The notes under the pieces were generated by a model. That model had not been told where the DNA came from and searched no databases. It was given only the letters and a program-made list of their open reading frames with translations. A stretch of DNA of 49,442 nt from positions 1 to 49,442 of the IMG/VR virus record IMGVR_UViG_3300037247_000797; one strand, given 5' to 3'. Source of the DNA: a virus. The translations under genes and the position numbers were made by a program. Positions 21,736 through 28,672 of the stretch are shown here, in pieces (within the stretch, counting starts at the first letter, position 1; every line of letters begins with the position of its first letter).

Positions 21736-22436
21736 TGCTAAGTGACCAACGCCGCACACCAATCCTTCGAGTCCTCGTAGGAAGTCGAGCGCACAATCTG
21801 CATGAGGAGGACTCCGACTTCGACTACCGAGGAGTCTTCGTCATTCCTACGGTAGACCTCCTCGCGTTGGGGAAGAACGTCAAGAACACCAACTGGGTTG
21901 AGGGGAAGATTGATGATACCTCATGGGAAGTGGGACACTTCCTATTCATGGCGACGAAGTGCAACCCAAACATCCTAGACGTGTTCAGGGTCAAGTCTCT
22001 CCATGAATTGCCTATGGAAGATGCCCTGTTTGGTTCAAGTCTTCAAAAGCTCTGGCCCCACATCCTCTCCCGGCGTGCCGTCCGTGATGCCTTCCTTGGC
22101 TACTCCCATAACCAGTTCAAGAAGATGATGGATCAGGAGGCCGTTGATACGCCCCGTGTCTGGAAGTTTGGCGTGACCTACCTTCGTGCCCTCGCCGGCG
22201 GGATTGAACTGCTGCAAACGGGGGGCTATACCCTCTACACTTACGGCCCGTGGCGAGACTTCTTGAAACATGTAAGGGCAGGAGAAGTGTCGCGGGGAGT
22301 CATCATCGACAAAGCCGTTGAATTGCAAGCAGATATCCACCGCGCATACTCAGAGACGGTGCTGCCAGAAGCACCGAACCTCGAAGCGGTAAACGAGTAC
22401 CTACTGGATGTAAGACAATTCTACTGGAATTGGTGA
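21735..22436 (+). CDS. RlaP-like nucleotidyltransferase (DNA polymerase beta superfamily)
   Basis: A 233-residue protein from ATG 21735, which overlaps the previous stop as TAATG. The nucleotidyltransferase signature is VGSRAHNLHEEDSDFDYRGVFV (given in part: GSRAHN and DSDFDYRG near residues 17-31), with the two metal-binding Asp. A helical C-terminal domain follows. It fits the PF10127 group, predicted RNA-repair nucleotidyltransferases found with RNA ligases. RtcB is encoded 17 kb upstream in the same direction, so a shared RNA-repair role is reasonable (inference). The upstream in-frame extension overlaps the pseudo-polymerase and is not used. Confidence 0.82.
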   Translation: MLSDQRRTPILRVLVGSRAHNLHEEDSDFDYRGVFVIPTVDLLALGKNVKNTNWVEGKIDDTSWEVGHFLFMATKCNPNILDVFRVKSLHELPMEDALFGSSLQKLWPHILSRRAVRDAFLGYSHNQFKKMMDQEAVDTPRVWKFGVTYLRALAGGIELLQTGGYTLYTYGPWRDFLKHVRAGEVSRGVIIDKAVELQADIHRAYSETVLPEAPNLEAVNEYLLDVRQFYWNW

Positions 22437-22445
22437 GGTGAATCG

Positions 22446-22934
22446 TTGAGCTGTCATCCTTCCCACCCTGAGGCCGGCCCCGCTCCGAACGTGAGTGAGG
22501 AGGACATCGCTCGTAATTGGGAGGAGTTCAGGAAGGGTGACCGGGTAGACCCCCGCTCCATCCGGCGCCACCACAAGTGGAAGGTAGGAGAGGAGCCCGA
22601 GTACGCTGATCCGGCGTCGGGGTGGGTCTACCAGCAAATCGAGTTTGAGGGAGAGCAGCCTGACCCCGACCAACGCGACCTCCTGCATGGGGGGCCACCC
22701 TCGGGCTTGCCCTGTGAGCGCTGCGAGACTGAGACGAATGTCTGCGGCGAGTCCACCATGTGGGACATCTACAACCAATCGGGCGTGAGTGTCGTCAACC
22801 TTGATGACATCGACGAGAGCCGGCGCGAGGAGTTAGAAGAGATGAGAGTCGTCATTCTGGTCTGTCCCGAATGTAAGCTCAAGAGCCAGTGGCTTGAGGA
22901 ATTTCTTCCAAAGAGGTTGGGTCATGGCTCTTAG
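22446..22934 (+). CDS. Hypothetical protein with two Cys pairs
   Basis: A 162-residue acidic protein from TTG 22446, with GGTGAGGTG just upstream. It has CERCETETNVC near residue 97 and CPEC near residue 141, likely a zinc site separated by an acidic helix. The N-terminal part is charged and lacks a recognisable fold. Its stop overlaps the next gene by 11 bases. Confidence 0.55.
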   Translation: MSCHPSHPEAGPAPNVSEEDIARNWEEFRKGDRVDPRSIRRHHKWKVGEEPEYADPASGWVYQQIEFEGEQPDPDQRDLLHGGPPSGLPCERCETETNVCGESTMWDIYNQSGVSVVNLDDIDESRREELEEMRVVILVCPECKLKSQWLEEFLPKRLGHGS

Positions 22935-23097
22935 ATGGCCCGATCAGTGCCTAAACTGTGGTTTCTGGGGAGAATTGCGTCATGCTTTTCGACGTTACTA
23001 TTGGCGGGTGCAGTGGCGGGACATCCTCCAGCATTTAGGTGTGTGGCGGCCCAAGTGGCAGAAGAAGCAGATGAGGAAGCAACATGAACAAACCTAA
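22924..23097 (+). CDS. Small basic Trp-rich protein
   Basis: A 57-residue protein from ATG 22924, with AAAGAGGTT 7 bases upstream; a TTG at 22894 is in frame but lies in the preceding gene. It has CLNCGFWGE near the N-terminus and then a basic, aromatic stretch (RRYYWRVQWRD ... KWQKKQMRKQ). It could bind nucleic acid. Only one Cys pair. Its stop overlaps the next start by 14 bases. Confidence 0.5.
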   Translation: MALRWPDQCLNCGFWGELRHAFRRYYWRVQWRDILQHLGVWRPKWQKKQMRKQHEQT

Positions 23098-23386
23098 CGC
23101 TGAGCCACTGAAGAGCTGGTTTCGTGGCCTGTACCCGTTGCACGAGTGCTCTGATTGTGGCCTTGAGCATGTCCGCATTCCTAATCTTGAAGAGATCAGA
23201 GAAGTGGAGGGACACTCAGTGAAGATGACCTACGTTCCTTACGAGCTTGTGGGTACAGTGGATGGGCCAGTCCGGTCGGGAGCCAACATGCCCCCGCTGG
23301 ATACCCCCGCTCGTGTTTACGTGCTATTCTGGGGAGCGCCCGGGGCGCAGAAGCCGGCCGCCACTAGTTTCGTCTACATGAACTGA
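23084..23386 (+). CDS. Hypothetical protein
   Basis: A 100-residue protein from ATG 23084, inside the 3' end of the previous gene, with ATGAGGAAG upstream. It has one CSDC pair near residue 22 and then beta-like stretches (VKMTYVPYELVGTV ... RVYVLFWGAPG). No family recognised. The next gene starts 3 bases after the stop. Confidence 0.55.
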   Translation: MNKPNAEPLKSWFRGLYPLHECSDCGLEHVRIPNLEEIREVEGHSVKMTYVPYELVGTVDGPVRSGANMPPLDTPARVYVLFWGAPGAQKPAATSFVYMN

Positions 23387-23388
23387 CC

Positions 23389-23574
23389 ATGAGAGTGAAA
23401 GTATGTGTTCGAGCCTCCCCCTACACTGCTATATCGCGTGGCGCCGTAGGAGAGGTAGTAAGCCGGAAGCGTATTGGTACAACAACCGAACAGATCAAAG
23501 TCCTGTTCCCGGGAGGTATAATGTGGTCGTTCTACCCGGACGAATTGACCGTCTTAGATGAGGAAGATACCTAA
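23389..23574 (+). CDS. Small SH3-like hypothetical protein
   Basis: A 61-residue beta-rich protein: MRVKVCVRASPYTAISRGAVG, GEVVSRKR, IKVLFPGGIMWSFYPDELTVLDE. The order of strands with a conserved-looking Gly-Glu-Val after the first turn and a final WxFYPDEL resembles small SH3-barrel or KOW-type proteins seen in phages. This is a fold guess. It starts after CCATGAGAGTG 3 bases beyond the previous stop and its own stop overlaps the next start by one base. Confidence 0.55.
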   Translation: MRVKVCVRASPYTAISRGAVGEVVSRKRIGTTTEQIKVLFPGGIMWSFYPDELTVLDEEDT

Positions 23575-24017
23575 TGCCAAAACAATGTGAACGGAAGCAA
23601 CCGACATTTCGGGTCAACATGCACATCCCCGCCACGCCCTGGCACCCCCACAACGACAGGGTGTTCGAAGTGAAGAAGCCCACCGAGTTCGAAGCGTGGG
23701 CCTACACTGTACGGGACATGCTGACAGAACTCACGCAGGGGAACCTACGGTTGATGATCGGGTACTGGGCGGATGCGTTGAATGTCCTCCCCCCTGACGT
23801 GCGGAAGGTGATTATCACCGCGATGGCCCAGGGGCTGGGCCTGCAAATCAACACAGTGGAAGATACCCCCGATACTATTGAGGTGAAACTTGTCCAACGG
23901 TATGACCCACTCGTAGGGGATAAGAAGACCGAATCTGGGCTGGTCGTGCCTCAAAAGCCCGACTCCGCCTTGATTTTGCCCGGCGATTCACGCTACAATG
24001 TAAAGGAGACCCCATGA
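23574..24017 (+). CDS. Hypothetical protein
   Basis: A 147-residue protein from ATG 23574 (TAATG with the previous stop). The middle is helical (FEAWAYTVRDMLTELTQGNL ... LPPDVRKVIITAMAQGLGL), and the ends are polar and beta-like. No motif recognised. It overlaps the start of the metallophosphoesterase gene by 4 bases. Confidence 0.58.
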   Translation: MPKQCERKQPTFRVNMHIPATPWHPHNDRVFEVKKPTEFEAWAYTVRDMLTELTQGNLRLMIGYWADALNVLPPDVRKVIITAMAQGLGLQINTVEDTPDTIEVKLVQRYDPLVGDKKTESGLVVPQKPDSALILPGDSRYNVKETP

Positions 24018-25165
24018 CTCAACGAAAGTGTGAATTCGCCTCTTGCCCCCTTCCCTCTCGTCCTAGGTCAAAATACTGTAGTGATGCTTGCCGCAAGAAG
24101 CAGGCCAGGCAGAACTACGAGGGGCGCAACACTACTCGTAGCAAGGCCACCACAGCGGCCGTAGTCGACAGCATGTCCCCTGAGGAGTTTGAGAAGCGGG
24201 CTGCTAAGGTTCTAGAGACCCGTGTCCCCCTACCAGACATCCCTCAAAAGATTCTAGCCACCCAGGTAGCAGACATGGGGTTCGACACCCCCCAGCACGC
24301 AGTTGCCTGCTTCTCCGACTACCACTTCGGTGGGAAGGTAGACTCTCGAGTGACGGGAGGCATTGGTGGCTATGATGTCGCAACTGCTCGCTACCGTCTA
24401 GCAGACTGGCGTGACGGGGTGCTGCGCTTCACCCAAATGATGCAGACTACTCTCACTGTACCTGTACTACATGTTCTAGCCCTAGGTGACGACATGGAGG
24501 GTAACGGACATATGTACGGCACTCAGGCTTTGGAGATGGAGTTGTCGCCGTACTTCCAGTACATGGGCTTTGTTGCGGACATGACCGACACTCTAGTGTC
24601 GCTTCTAACTCGGTTCGAGAAGATTCATGTCTACAAGGTCTTTGGCAACCACGGGCGCCTCTCTGGTAGCAAGAAGGACGCCTACGATCCAGACAACTAT
24701 GAGCTCATGGCGTGGGACACCATTGCTGCGCGATGCGAGTTGGCGGCGCCCGGGAAGTTCACGTTTGACATCAGCCCCGCGTTCTTCCAGATCGTCGACA
24801 TCCTAGGCTACTCCTTCTACCTACGCCACGGAGATGGAGTGAACCTTCATAGTACATACGTGGGCGTGGTCGATAACAAGTTGGCCATGAACTCCATTGT
24901 TGGTGAGGTGCTGGACTACATGATGCTAGGCCACCACCACACCGCCTCAGAGCGCGAAGAGGAGATTTCTGGTGCCGTTCTAAGTAATGGCTGCTTCGTT
25001 GGCCCCTCCCTTCTGGCCCTGAAGATGCGCCGGCCTCGAGCGAACCGGCCGAGCCAGGAGATGTTTTTCGTGCATCCTAAAAAAGGAATCACTCACCGAC
25101 ACCGCATCCACCTCGCTACCGCTGAGGAAGTGCGAGACATCAATAAGGTTCAACGTTGGGAATAG
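24014..25165 (+). CDS. Metallophosphoesterase with N-terminal zinc finger
   Basis: A 383-residue protein. The first 30 residues form a Cys cluster (CEFASC ... YCSDACRKK), a zinc motif common in small DNA-binding proteins. From about residue 95 comes a calcineurin-like core: FSDYHFGG, LGDDMEGNG (about 156), FGNHGR (about 213), RHGDGV (about 273) and GHHHT (about 310). The second motif has GDxxE where GDxxD is usual. It differs clearly from the Mre11-like protein at 13097, so this phage carries two such nucleases or phosphatases. A role in DNA repair is likely; substrate unknown. Confidence 0.82.
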   Translation: MTQRKCEFASCPLPSRPRSKYCSDACRKKQARQNYEGRNTTRSKATTAAVVDSMSPEEFEKRAAKVLETRVPLPDIPQKILATQVADMGFDTPQHAVACFSDYHFGGKVDSRVTGGIGGYDVATARYRLADWRDGVLRFTQMMQTTLTVPVLHVLALGDDMEGNGHMYGTQALEMELSPYFQYMGFVADMTDTLVSLLTRFEKIHVYKVFGNHGRLSGSKKDAYDPDNYELMAWDTIAARCELAAPGKFTFDISPAFFQIVDILGYSFYLRHGDGVNLHSTYVGVVDNKLAMNSIVGEVLDYMMLGHHHTASEREEEISGAVLSNGCFVGPSLLALKMRRPRANRPSQEMFFVHPKKGITHRHRIHLATAEEVRDINKVQRWE

Positions 25166-25167
25166 CT

Positions 25168-25203
25168 GTAACATTTTACACTCAATAGCGTTGTAGGTAA
25201 TAA
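25168..25203 (+). promoter_or_regulatory. Sigma70-like promoter with diverged repeat element
   Basis: TTTACA (25175-25180), a 17-base spacer and TAATAA (25198-25203). The block starts with GTAACAT, as do the elements at 2305 and 19963, and contains GTTGTAG like 19985. It lies between the metallophosphoesterase gene and the small membrane gene at 25214, and probably drives the deoxyribosyltransferase-lysis segment. Confidence 0.55.
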
Positions 25204-25213
25204 GAGGTGCATC

Positions 25214-25315
25214 ATGTTTGACCTACTCAGAGAATCCGTCGGCTTAGGGATTGTAGGCTCCTTCGGGGCCACCGTCGCCATCTTTCTCTACCGGCTTGCA
25301 ACGGGAGGTGCTTGA
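25214..25315 (+). CDS. Tiny single-pass membrane protein (33 residues)
   Basis: Read from ATG 25214, with TAAGAGGTGC upstream, to TGA 25313. The product is mostly one hydrophobic segment (SVGLGIVGSFGATVAIFLYRL), a Gly-rich transmembrane helix with a basic end. Its stop overlaps the next start as TGATG and its 3' end includes the next ribosome binding site (GGGAGGTG). It could be a small holin-like or regulatory membrane protein. Confidence 0.5.
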   Translation: MFDLLRESVGLGIVGSFGATVAIFLYRLATGGA

Positions 25316-25845
25316 TGAGTAAGAACCAACCCGTGATCTATTTGGCCGGCCCCATCGCTGGCTGCACCTGGAATGAGACGGCTGACTGGAGGGAGTGGGC
25401 CGTTACCCAGCTCCCCGAGGCCAAGTGTCTGTCCCCCCTAAGGGGCAAGGACTTCCTCCAAGCCCTACGGAAAGTCCCTCTAGGCAGCGCATCGAAGCAG
25501 TCCAGTGAGTTCGCCCACGATGCTTTAGATGCCGCCATCAGTTCTCAGCACGCCATCGTTGTACGCGACCACTGGGATGTGGAGAGCGCCGACCTTCTGT
25601 TCGTCAACCTCCTACCCTCAAAGGACATCGGTGTTCCCAGCATAGGCACGATGTTCGAACTGGCGTGGGCCTGGTACTTCAAGAAGCCGGCCGTCGTCGC
25701 TATGCAGAAGGGCAGCCCCAACGACCACCCCTTTGTACGGGAAGCCGCCTATGTGGTGGTGCCCAGCTTGAAGCAAGCTGTGTCGGCTGCGAGGCTGGCT
25801 CTTGACTTGCCTGTAGATGCCGAGGAAGAGGCGAAAGGCTACTAA
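25315..25845 (+). CDS. Nucleoside 2-deoxyribosyltransferase-like protein
   Basis: A 176-residue protein from ATG 25315, with GGGAGGTG upstream. It has YLAGPIAGCTWNETADWREW at the start (the LAGP nucleotide-binding loop), SADLLFVNLLPSKDIGVPSIGTMFELAWAW with the family's Ser-Ile-Gly and catalytic-type Glu, and a final helix. Relatives swap or cleave the base of deoxynucleosides, or handle modified nucleotides. Here it may supply or remove nucleotides along with the MazG- and MazZ-like proteins. The exact substrate cannot be told. Confidence 0.78.
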   Translation: MSKNQPVIYLAGPIAGCTWNETADWREWAVTQLPEAKCLSPLRGKDFLQALRKVPLGSASKQSSEFAHDALDAAISSQHAIVVRDHWDVESADLLFVNLLPSKDIGVPSIGTMFELAWAWYFKKPAVVAMQKGSPNDHPFVREAAYVVVPSLKQAVSAARLALDLPVDAEEEAKGY

Positions 25846-25846
25846 T

Positions 25847-26287
25847 ATGCCGTACATTCCAGAAGGGCAGCGTGAGGTCCTTAGGCGCTGGGCGCTTGGG
25901 CAGAGCAGTCAAGGAATACCCGCCGCGACTGCTGGTGAGTTGAATTTTCTTCTCACCGAGCTGATTCTCGATTACCTTGACACCAATGAGCTTTCCTACC
26001 AGACCCTAAACGACATCATGGGGGCACTAGGTGAAGCGGCCGCAGAATTCCGGCGCAGGGTAATCGTTCCCTACGAGGACTCTAAGATCGCAGCCAATGG
26101 AGACGTATATCCTCGAGAGGTGCTAGCCTGCCCCTCTTGCCCCGGGCAGCACCAGCAAGAGGGGGAGGAGAAAATAGTGCCTCAGAAGCCAAGCTATCGG
26201 CACTGTTACGGCTGCAACAAGCCACTATCCGAGAACTACCTTCTAACAAGTTGCGCCCCTTGTAGACTTGCAGAGGAGCAAGACTAA
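25847..26287 (+). CDS. Hypothetical protein with C-terminal zinc ribbon
   Basis: A 146-residue protein. ATG 25847 is preferred to the in-frame ATG 25817 because the latter lies inside the previous gene without a ribosome binding site. The N-terminal 85 residues are helical (FLLTELILDYLDTNELSYQTLNDIMGAL, quoted here in part). The C-terminus has CPSCPGQ, CYGCNKPL and CAPC, so one or two zinc sites. No family recognised. Its stop overlaps the lysozyme start as TAATG. Confidence 0.58.
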   Translation: MPYIPEGQREVLRRWALGQSSQGIPAATAGELNFLLTELILDYLDTNELSYQTLNDIMGALGEAAAEFRRRVIVPYEDSKIAANGDVYPREVLACPSCPGQHQQEGEEKIVPQKPSYRHCYGCNKPLSENYLLTSCAPCRLAEEQD

Positions 26288-27276
26288 TGTTCCCAACCCG
26301 AATGGTAGACAGTTCGTTCGATGAATTGACCCATGCTGAGGCCCAGTGTCTCAAAGCCTCTAGCTGGCCGGTTTTTTGGCAATGCTTGTGGTCAGGTAGC
26401 CAGCAGCCTCGGCCGCGCGTCACCAGCCTGCGGGTCGCTGCTGAGGAAGACCTACTCACCGGTGCCTACATCAGCCTGAACAAAGACAATCCGGGTAGGT
26501 ACCACATTGACCAGGGGCGGGCGGGCGTCCCAGACGAAATCTGGGACAGGCTGGACTTCGTTGCCGTTGATGTGGAGTTGCCGGGCATTCGCGTTGAGCA
26601 AGTCCTCGGTGCAATTATGCGGTTGGAAACACTGGGGAAGGAGGGCAAGGTTACCCTTTACACAAGCTACAACGCCTGGACGAACTACGTCATCCCCGGA
26701 AACTCAACGCTGGTGTCCGCCCGGGGTATCCCCCTGAACAACGCCCTCTGGGATAAGAACCCAGACTTTGACTTCCCCACCCTACCCTTCGGCGGGTGGA
26801 CACCCGAGCAGGTCTTCTCAGAGCAGTGGTCAGGGGGTACCCACATCTGTGGGCAGTTCGTCGACCGCAATACCATCGTGAACCCGCGTCTCATCTATAG
26901 TGCAGAGGAGGAAGACGACATGACACCACAGGAGATGCTGCAACAGCTTCTCACACTGCCCGTCCCTATCTACCCGAAGGATGGGGAGCCGGCAACGCCA
27001 CAGACGCTAAGCCAGCTCCTGCATTATGCCTTCCACGGCTCTCCTACAGAGCACAAGGGCTTGGTGGCTGTGGAGCTGGCAGGACAGCTAGCCAAGATAG
27101 TAAGCACCAACCGAGAGGGTCTTGCTGAAGCGGCGGCCGCCCTCGAGAACCATGTCCATGAGCACAACCAATCAGGTGGCGCTATCGACAGGACTTCTGG
27201 GGTCTTCCTAGAGGTGCTGGCCGGTCTGCTCCATCAGATGGAGGAAGAGGTGAAGAACTATGCAGACGCTATCTAG
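26287..27276 (+). CDS. GH25-like lysozyme (endolysin)
   Basis: A 329-residue protein. Residues about 50-205 resemble glycoside hydrolase family 25: VAVDVELPG (about 93-101) with the catalytic Asp-x-Glu, KVTLYTSYNAWTNYV, then ALWDKNPDFDFPTLPFGGW and a closing CGQFVDRNTI like the wQy...D.n end. It should cut the muramic acid-glucosamine bond of the cell wall. The C-terminal 110 residues are helical and may bind the wall or multimerise. The next gene is a small membrane protein, as in a lysis cassette. No signal peptide is visible, so release likely needs a holin. Confidence 0.78.
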   Translation: MFPTRMVDSSFDELTHAEAQCLKASSWPVFWQCLWSGSQQPRPRVTSLRVAAEEDLLTGAYISLNKDNPGRYHIDQGRAGVPDEIWDRLDFVAVDVELPGIRVEQVLGAIMRLETLGKEGKVTLYTSYNAWTNYVIPGNSTLVSARGIPLNNALWDKNPDFDFPTLPFGGWTPEQVFSEQWSGGTHICGQFVDRNTIVNPRLIYSAEEEDDMTPQEMLQQLLTLPVPIYPKDGEPATPQTLSQLLHYAFHGSPTEHKGLVAVELAGQLAKIVSTNREGLAEAAAALENHVHEHNQSGGAIDRTSGVFLEVLAGLLHQMEEEVKNYADAI

Positions 27277-27502
27277 CAGGAAATTGGTGGGCATCATCGC
27301 CGTCATCATAGGAGTCGTGGGGCTTGTCCTTGGGCTGGCTGTCATCCACCCCGCTGCCCTCACGGAGGCTAAGGATGTAGTGCTCCTAGCCATTGCGGGC
27401 GTCGTCGGGTTGGGGGGCTACCAGGTCTGGCGCCAGTCCATAAACGACAAATTTCCTACGTACAAAATAGGGCCTGACGATAGCATAGAGAGGTTGCGCT
27501 AA
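27260..27502 (+). CDS. Putative holin
   Basis: An 80-residue protein with two hydrophobic segments (residues about 9-29, IIAVIIGVVGLVLGLAVI; and about 39-54, VVLLAIAGVVGLGG) and a polar, charged C-terminus. This shape and the position overlapping the lysozyme stop by 17 bases fit a class II holin. Two more small membrane proteins across the convergent junction are also candidates, so this is not certain. Confidence 0.6.
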   Translation: MQTLSSRKLVGIIAVIIGVVGLVLGLAVIHPAALTEAKDVVLLAIAGVVGLGGYQVWRQSINDKFPTYKIGPDDSIERLR

Positions 27503-27503
27503 C

Positions 27504-27941
27504 GTGGCTGGTTGCAGCATCTGCTTCAGTAGCCCCTGCGATTGTGGGGAACCAACAGTCGGCCTCACCTCCAGGCACTACGTAGGCGATAGCTGCCTAG
27601 GCGGACACGCTGAAGAGGCCCAACAAGGCTTTAAGTTCGATGCAGGAAAGTTGAGGTACGAGCTTATCCCACCCTCCTCTCTGGCAGAGCTCGCCAAGAT
27701 TTACACTGATGGGGCTCAGAAGTACGGCGACGAGAACTACTTGAAGGGGATGTCCTGGCGCCGGGTCATGGCCTCCATTATCCGCCACATAGAAGCCGCC
27801 CGTGCCGGTGTGCTGGTAGACCCCGAGAGCGGCTCTCCCCCCCTAGCCCATGCGGCGTGGGGATGCTTCACCCTCATGCTGTATCAGAAGTACAACCTAG
27901 GAGAAAACGACTTAGTATCTGAGGAGTTGAGGTATGACTAA
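27504..27941 (+). CDS. MazZ-like dATP/dGTP diphosphohydrolase-family protein (DUF5664)
   Basis: A 145-residue protein from GTG 27504. After a short N-terminal Cys cluster (CSICFSSPCDC) comes the DUF5664 pattern: FDAGKLRYELIPPSSLAELA, YTDGAQKYGDENYLKG, IRHIEAARAGVLVDPESG and HAAWGCFTLML. The His, Asp and Glu are the presumed metal ligands. Members related to MazZ remove diphosphate from dATP/dGTP. The family also occurs in ordinary phages, so this does not by itself mean modified DNA. The N-terminal Cys cluster is an extra. Its stop overlaps the next start by 8 bases. Confidence 0.78.
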   Translation: MAGCSICFSSPCDCGEPTVGLTSRHYVGDSCLGGHAEEAQQGFKFDAGKLRYELIPPSSLAELAKIYTDGAQKYGDENYLKGMSWRRVMASIIRHIEAARAGVLVDPESGSPPLAHAAWGCFTLMLYQKYNLGENDLVSEELRYD

Positions 27942-28251
27942 ACCGAATAGCGACCAAAGCAGCCGGGCTACCCGCCGGCGCCAGACGAAGGCACTTGAGA
28001 AGGCACAAAGGGTGCTAGAGGTGGCGCAGGATACGCCTCAGCCTATTGCTCCTCCGAGGGGGGTATCCGTCTCTATCAACGACCTGCTCCGCAAGGTTGG
28101 CCTCCTCACTATGGAGAATGGTGCTCTGAAGGATCAGCTTGGTCAGCGGAACGAGCAGATAACATCCCTGGCTAAGCAGCTTGCTACTCAAGCGGGATCA
28201 GGAGGGGCGGCTGAAGTGCCTGCGGGATCAGAGGAAGAGCCTTCGCAATAG
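27934..28251 (+). CDS. Hypothetical coiled-coil protein
   Basis: A 105-residue protein with a basic N-terminus (RATRRRQTKALEKAQRVLEV), a Pro-rich linker and a leucine-zipper-like coil (SINDLLRKVGLLTMENGALKDQLGQ, given here in part, about residues 45-80), then an acidic tail. The basic region plus zipper would suit a DNA-binding dimer, but this is a guess. It is the last rightward gene and overlaps the first leftward gene by 24 bases. Confidence 0.58.
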   Translation: MTKPNSDQSSRATRRRQTKALEKAQRVLEVAQDTPQPIAPPRGVSVSINDLLRKVGLLTMENGALKDQLGQRNEQITSLAKQLATQAGSGGAAEVPAGSEEEPSQ

Positions 28252-28470
28252 TTCGGCTACGCCACCAACAGCAGCTAAGGCGGCGCCGATTGCGCCGCTT
28301 TGCTTTACCATTGAGAGCCGGCCGTGATGATTGTTCTGGTGACTGTCGATCTTGTCGATGATACTTGAGAGTAGGTTCGTATCCGCAGTGTGTTCCTTGC
28401 GGTGGTCTCTCGTCCACTCCTTCAGCTCACTAACATCTTCTTCAATCTGGTCGAGCTGTTCGTTATCCAT
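28228..28470 (-). CDS. XhlA-like coil and membrane-anchor protein
   Basis: An 80-residue protein. The first 50 residues form an acidic coil (LDQIEEDVSELKEWTRDHRKEH), and the last 25 a hydrophobic Ala/Gly/Leu segment (GAIGAALAAVGGVAELL). This is the arrangement of XhlA/hemolysin-type phage proteins that assist lysis. It follows the next small membrane gene in transcription order by an 8-base overlap. It is the last gene of the leftward block and overlaps the rightward coil gene. Confidence 0.58.
   Translation of the reverse strand: MDNEQLDQIEEDVSELKEWTRDHRKEHTADTNLLSSIIDKIDSHQNNHHGRLSMVKQSGAIGAALAAVGGVAELLRRLFL
28277..28306 (+). terminator. Candidate intrinsic terminator at the convergent junction
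   Basis: GCGGCGC (28280-28286), loop CGATT, and GCGCCGC (28292-28298) form a 7-pair GC stem, extended by AAG against TTT, followed by TTTGCTTT. It lies 26 bases beyond the last rightward stop, inside the coding part of the leftward gene. The U run is interrupted, so strength is unclear. Confidence 0.45.
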
Positions 28471-28669
28471 CTAGGTTTCCGATCAGTGAGTCAACCCTCG
28501 CCCACACCTTCATCGACTCAAACAAAGCCATCCCCATTAGGAACCCGACGATGGGCAGGCGCCAGGAGCCTCCTAGCTGCTTGAACCAGAGCATGTGCTC
28601 AGCGGCAGCAGCAATGAAGACTGCACAGGCTAGGGCAGAGAACAGTCCCCGGGCGAGCTGCTCGTTCAT
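28463..28669 (-). CDS. Small two-helix membrane protein, possible holin
   Basis: A 68-residue protein with two hydrophobic segments (ARGLFSALACAVFIAAAAEHM; and LPIVGFLMGMALFESM) and short polar ends. Size and layout fit a holin. It sits just ahead of the XhlA-like gene in transcription order. If the lysozyme and the protein at 27260 act first, this could be a second holin or antiholin expressed late; nothing in the sequence decides. Confidence 0.55.
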   Translation of the reverse strand: MNEQLARGLFSALACAVFIAAAAEHMLWFKQLGGSWRLPIVGFLMGMALFESMKVWARVDSLIGNLDG

Positions 28670-28672
28670 GTC

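Noticed and set aside
27504-27941. Claim that this is a 2-aminoadenine (Z-DNA) phage
   Set aside because: The MazZ-like family alone is not diagnostic, and no PurZ-like gene appears in the window.
28277-28306. Bidirectional terminator at the convergent junction
   Set aside because: The hairpin has a partial U run only in the rightward direction; the leftward side lacks one, so it was kept as a rightward candidate only.
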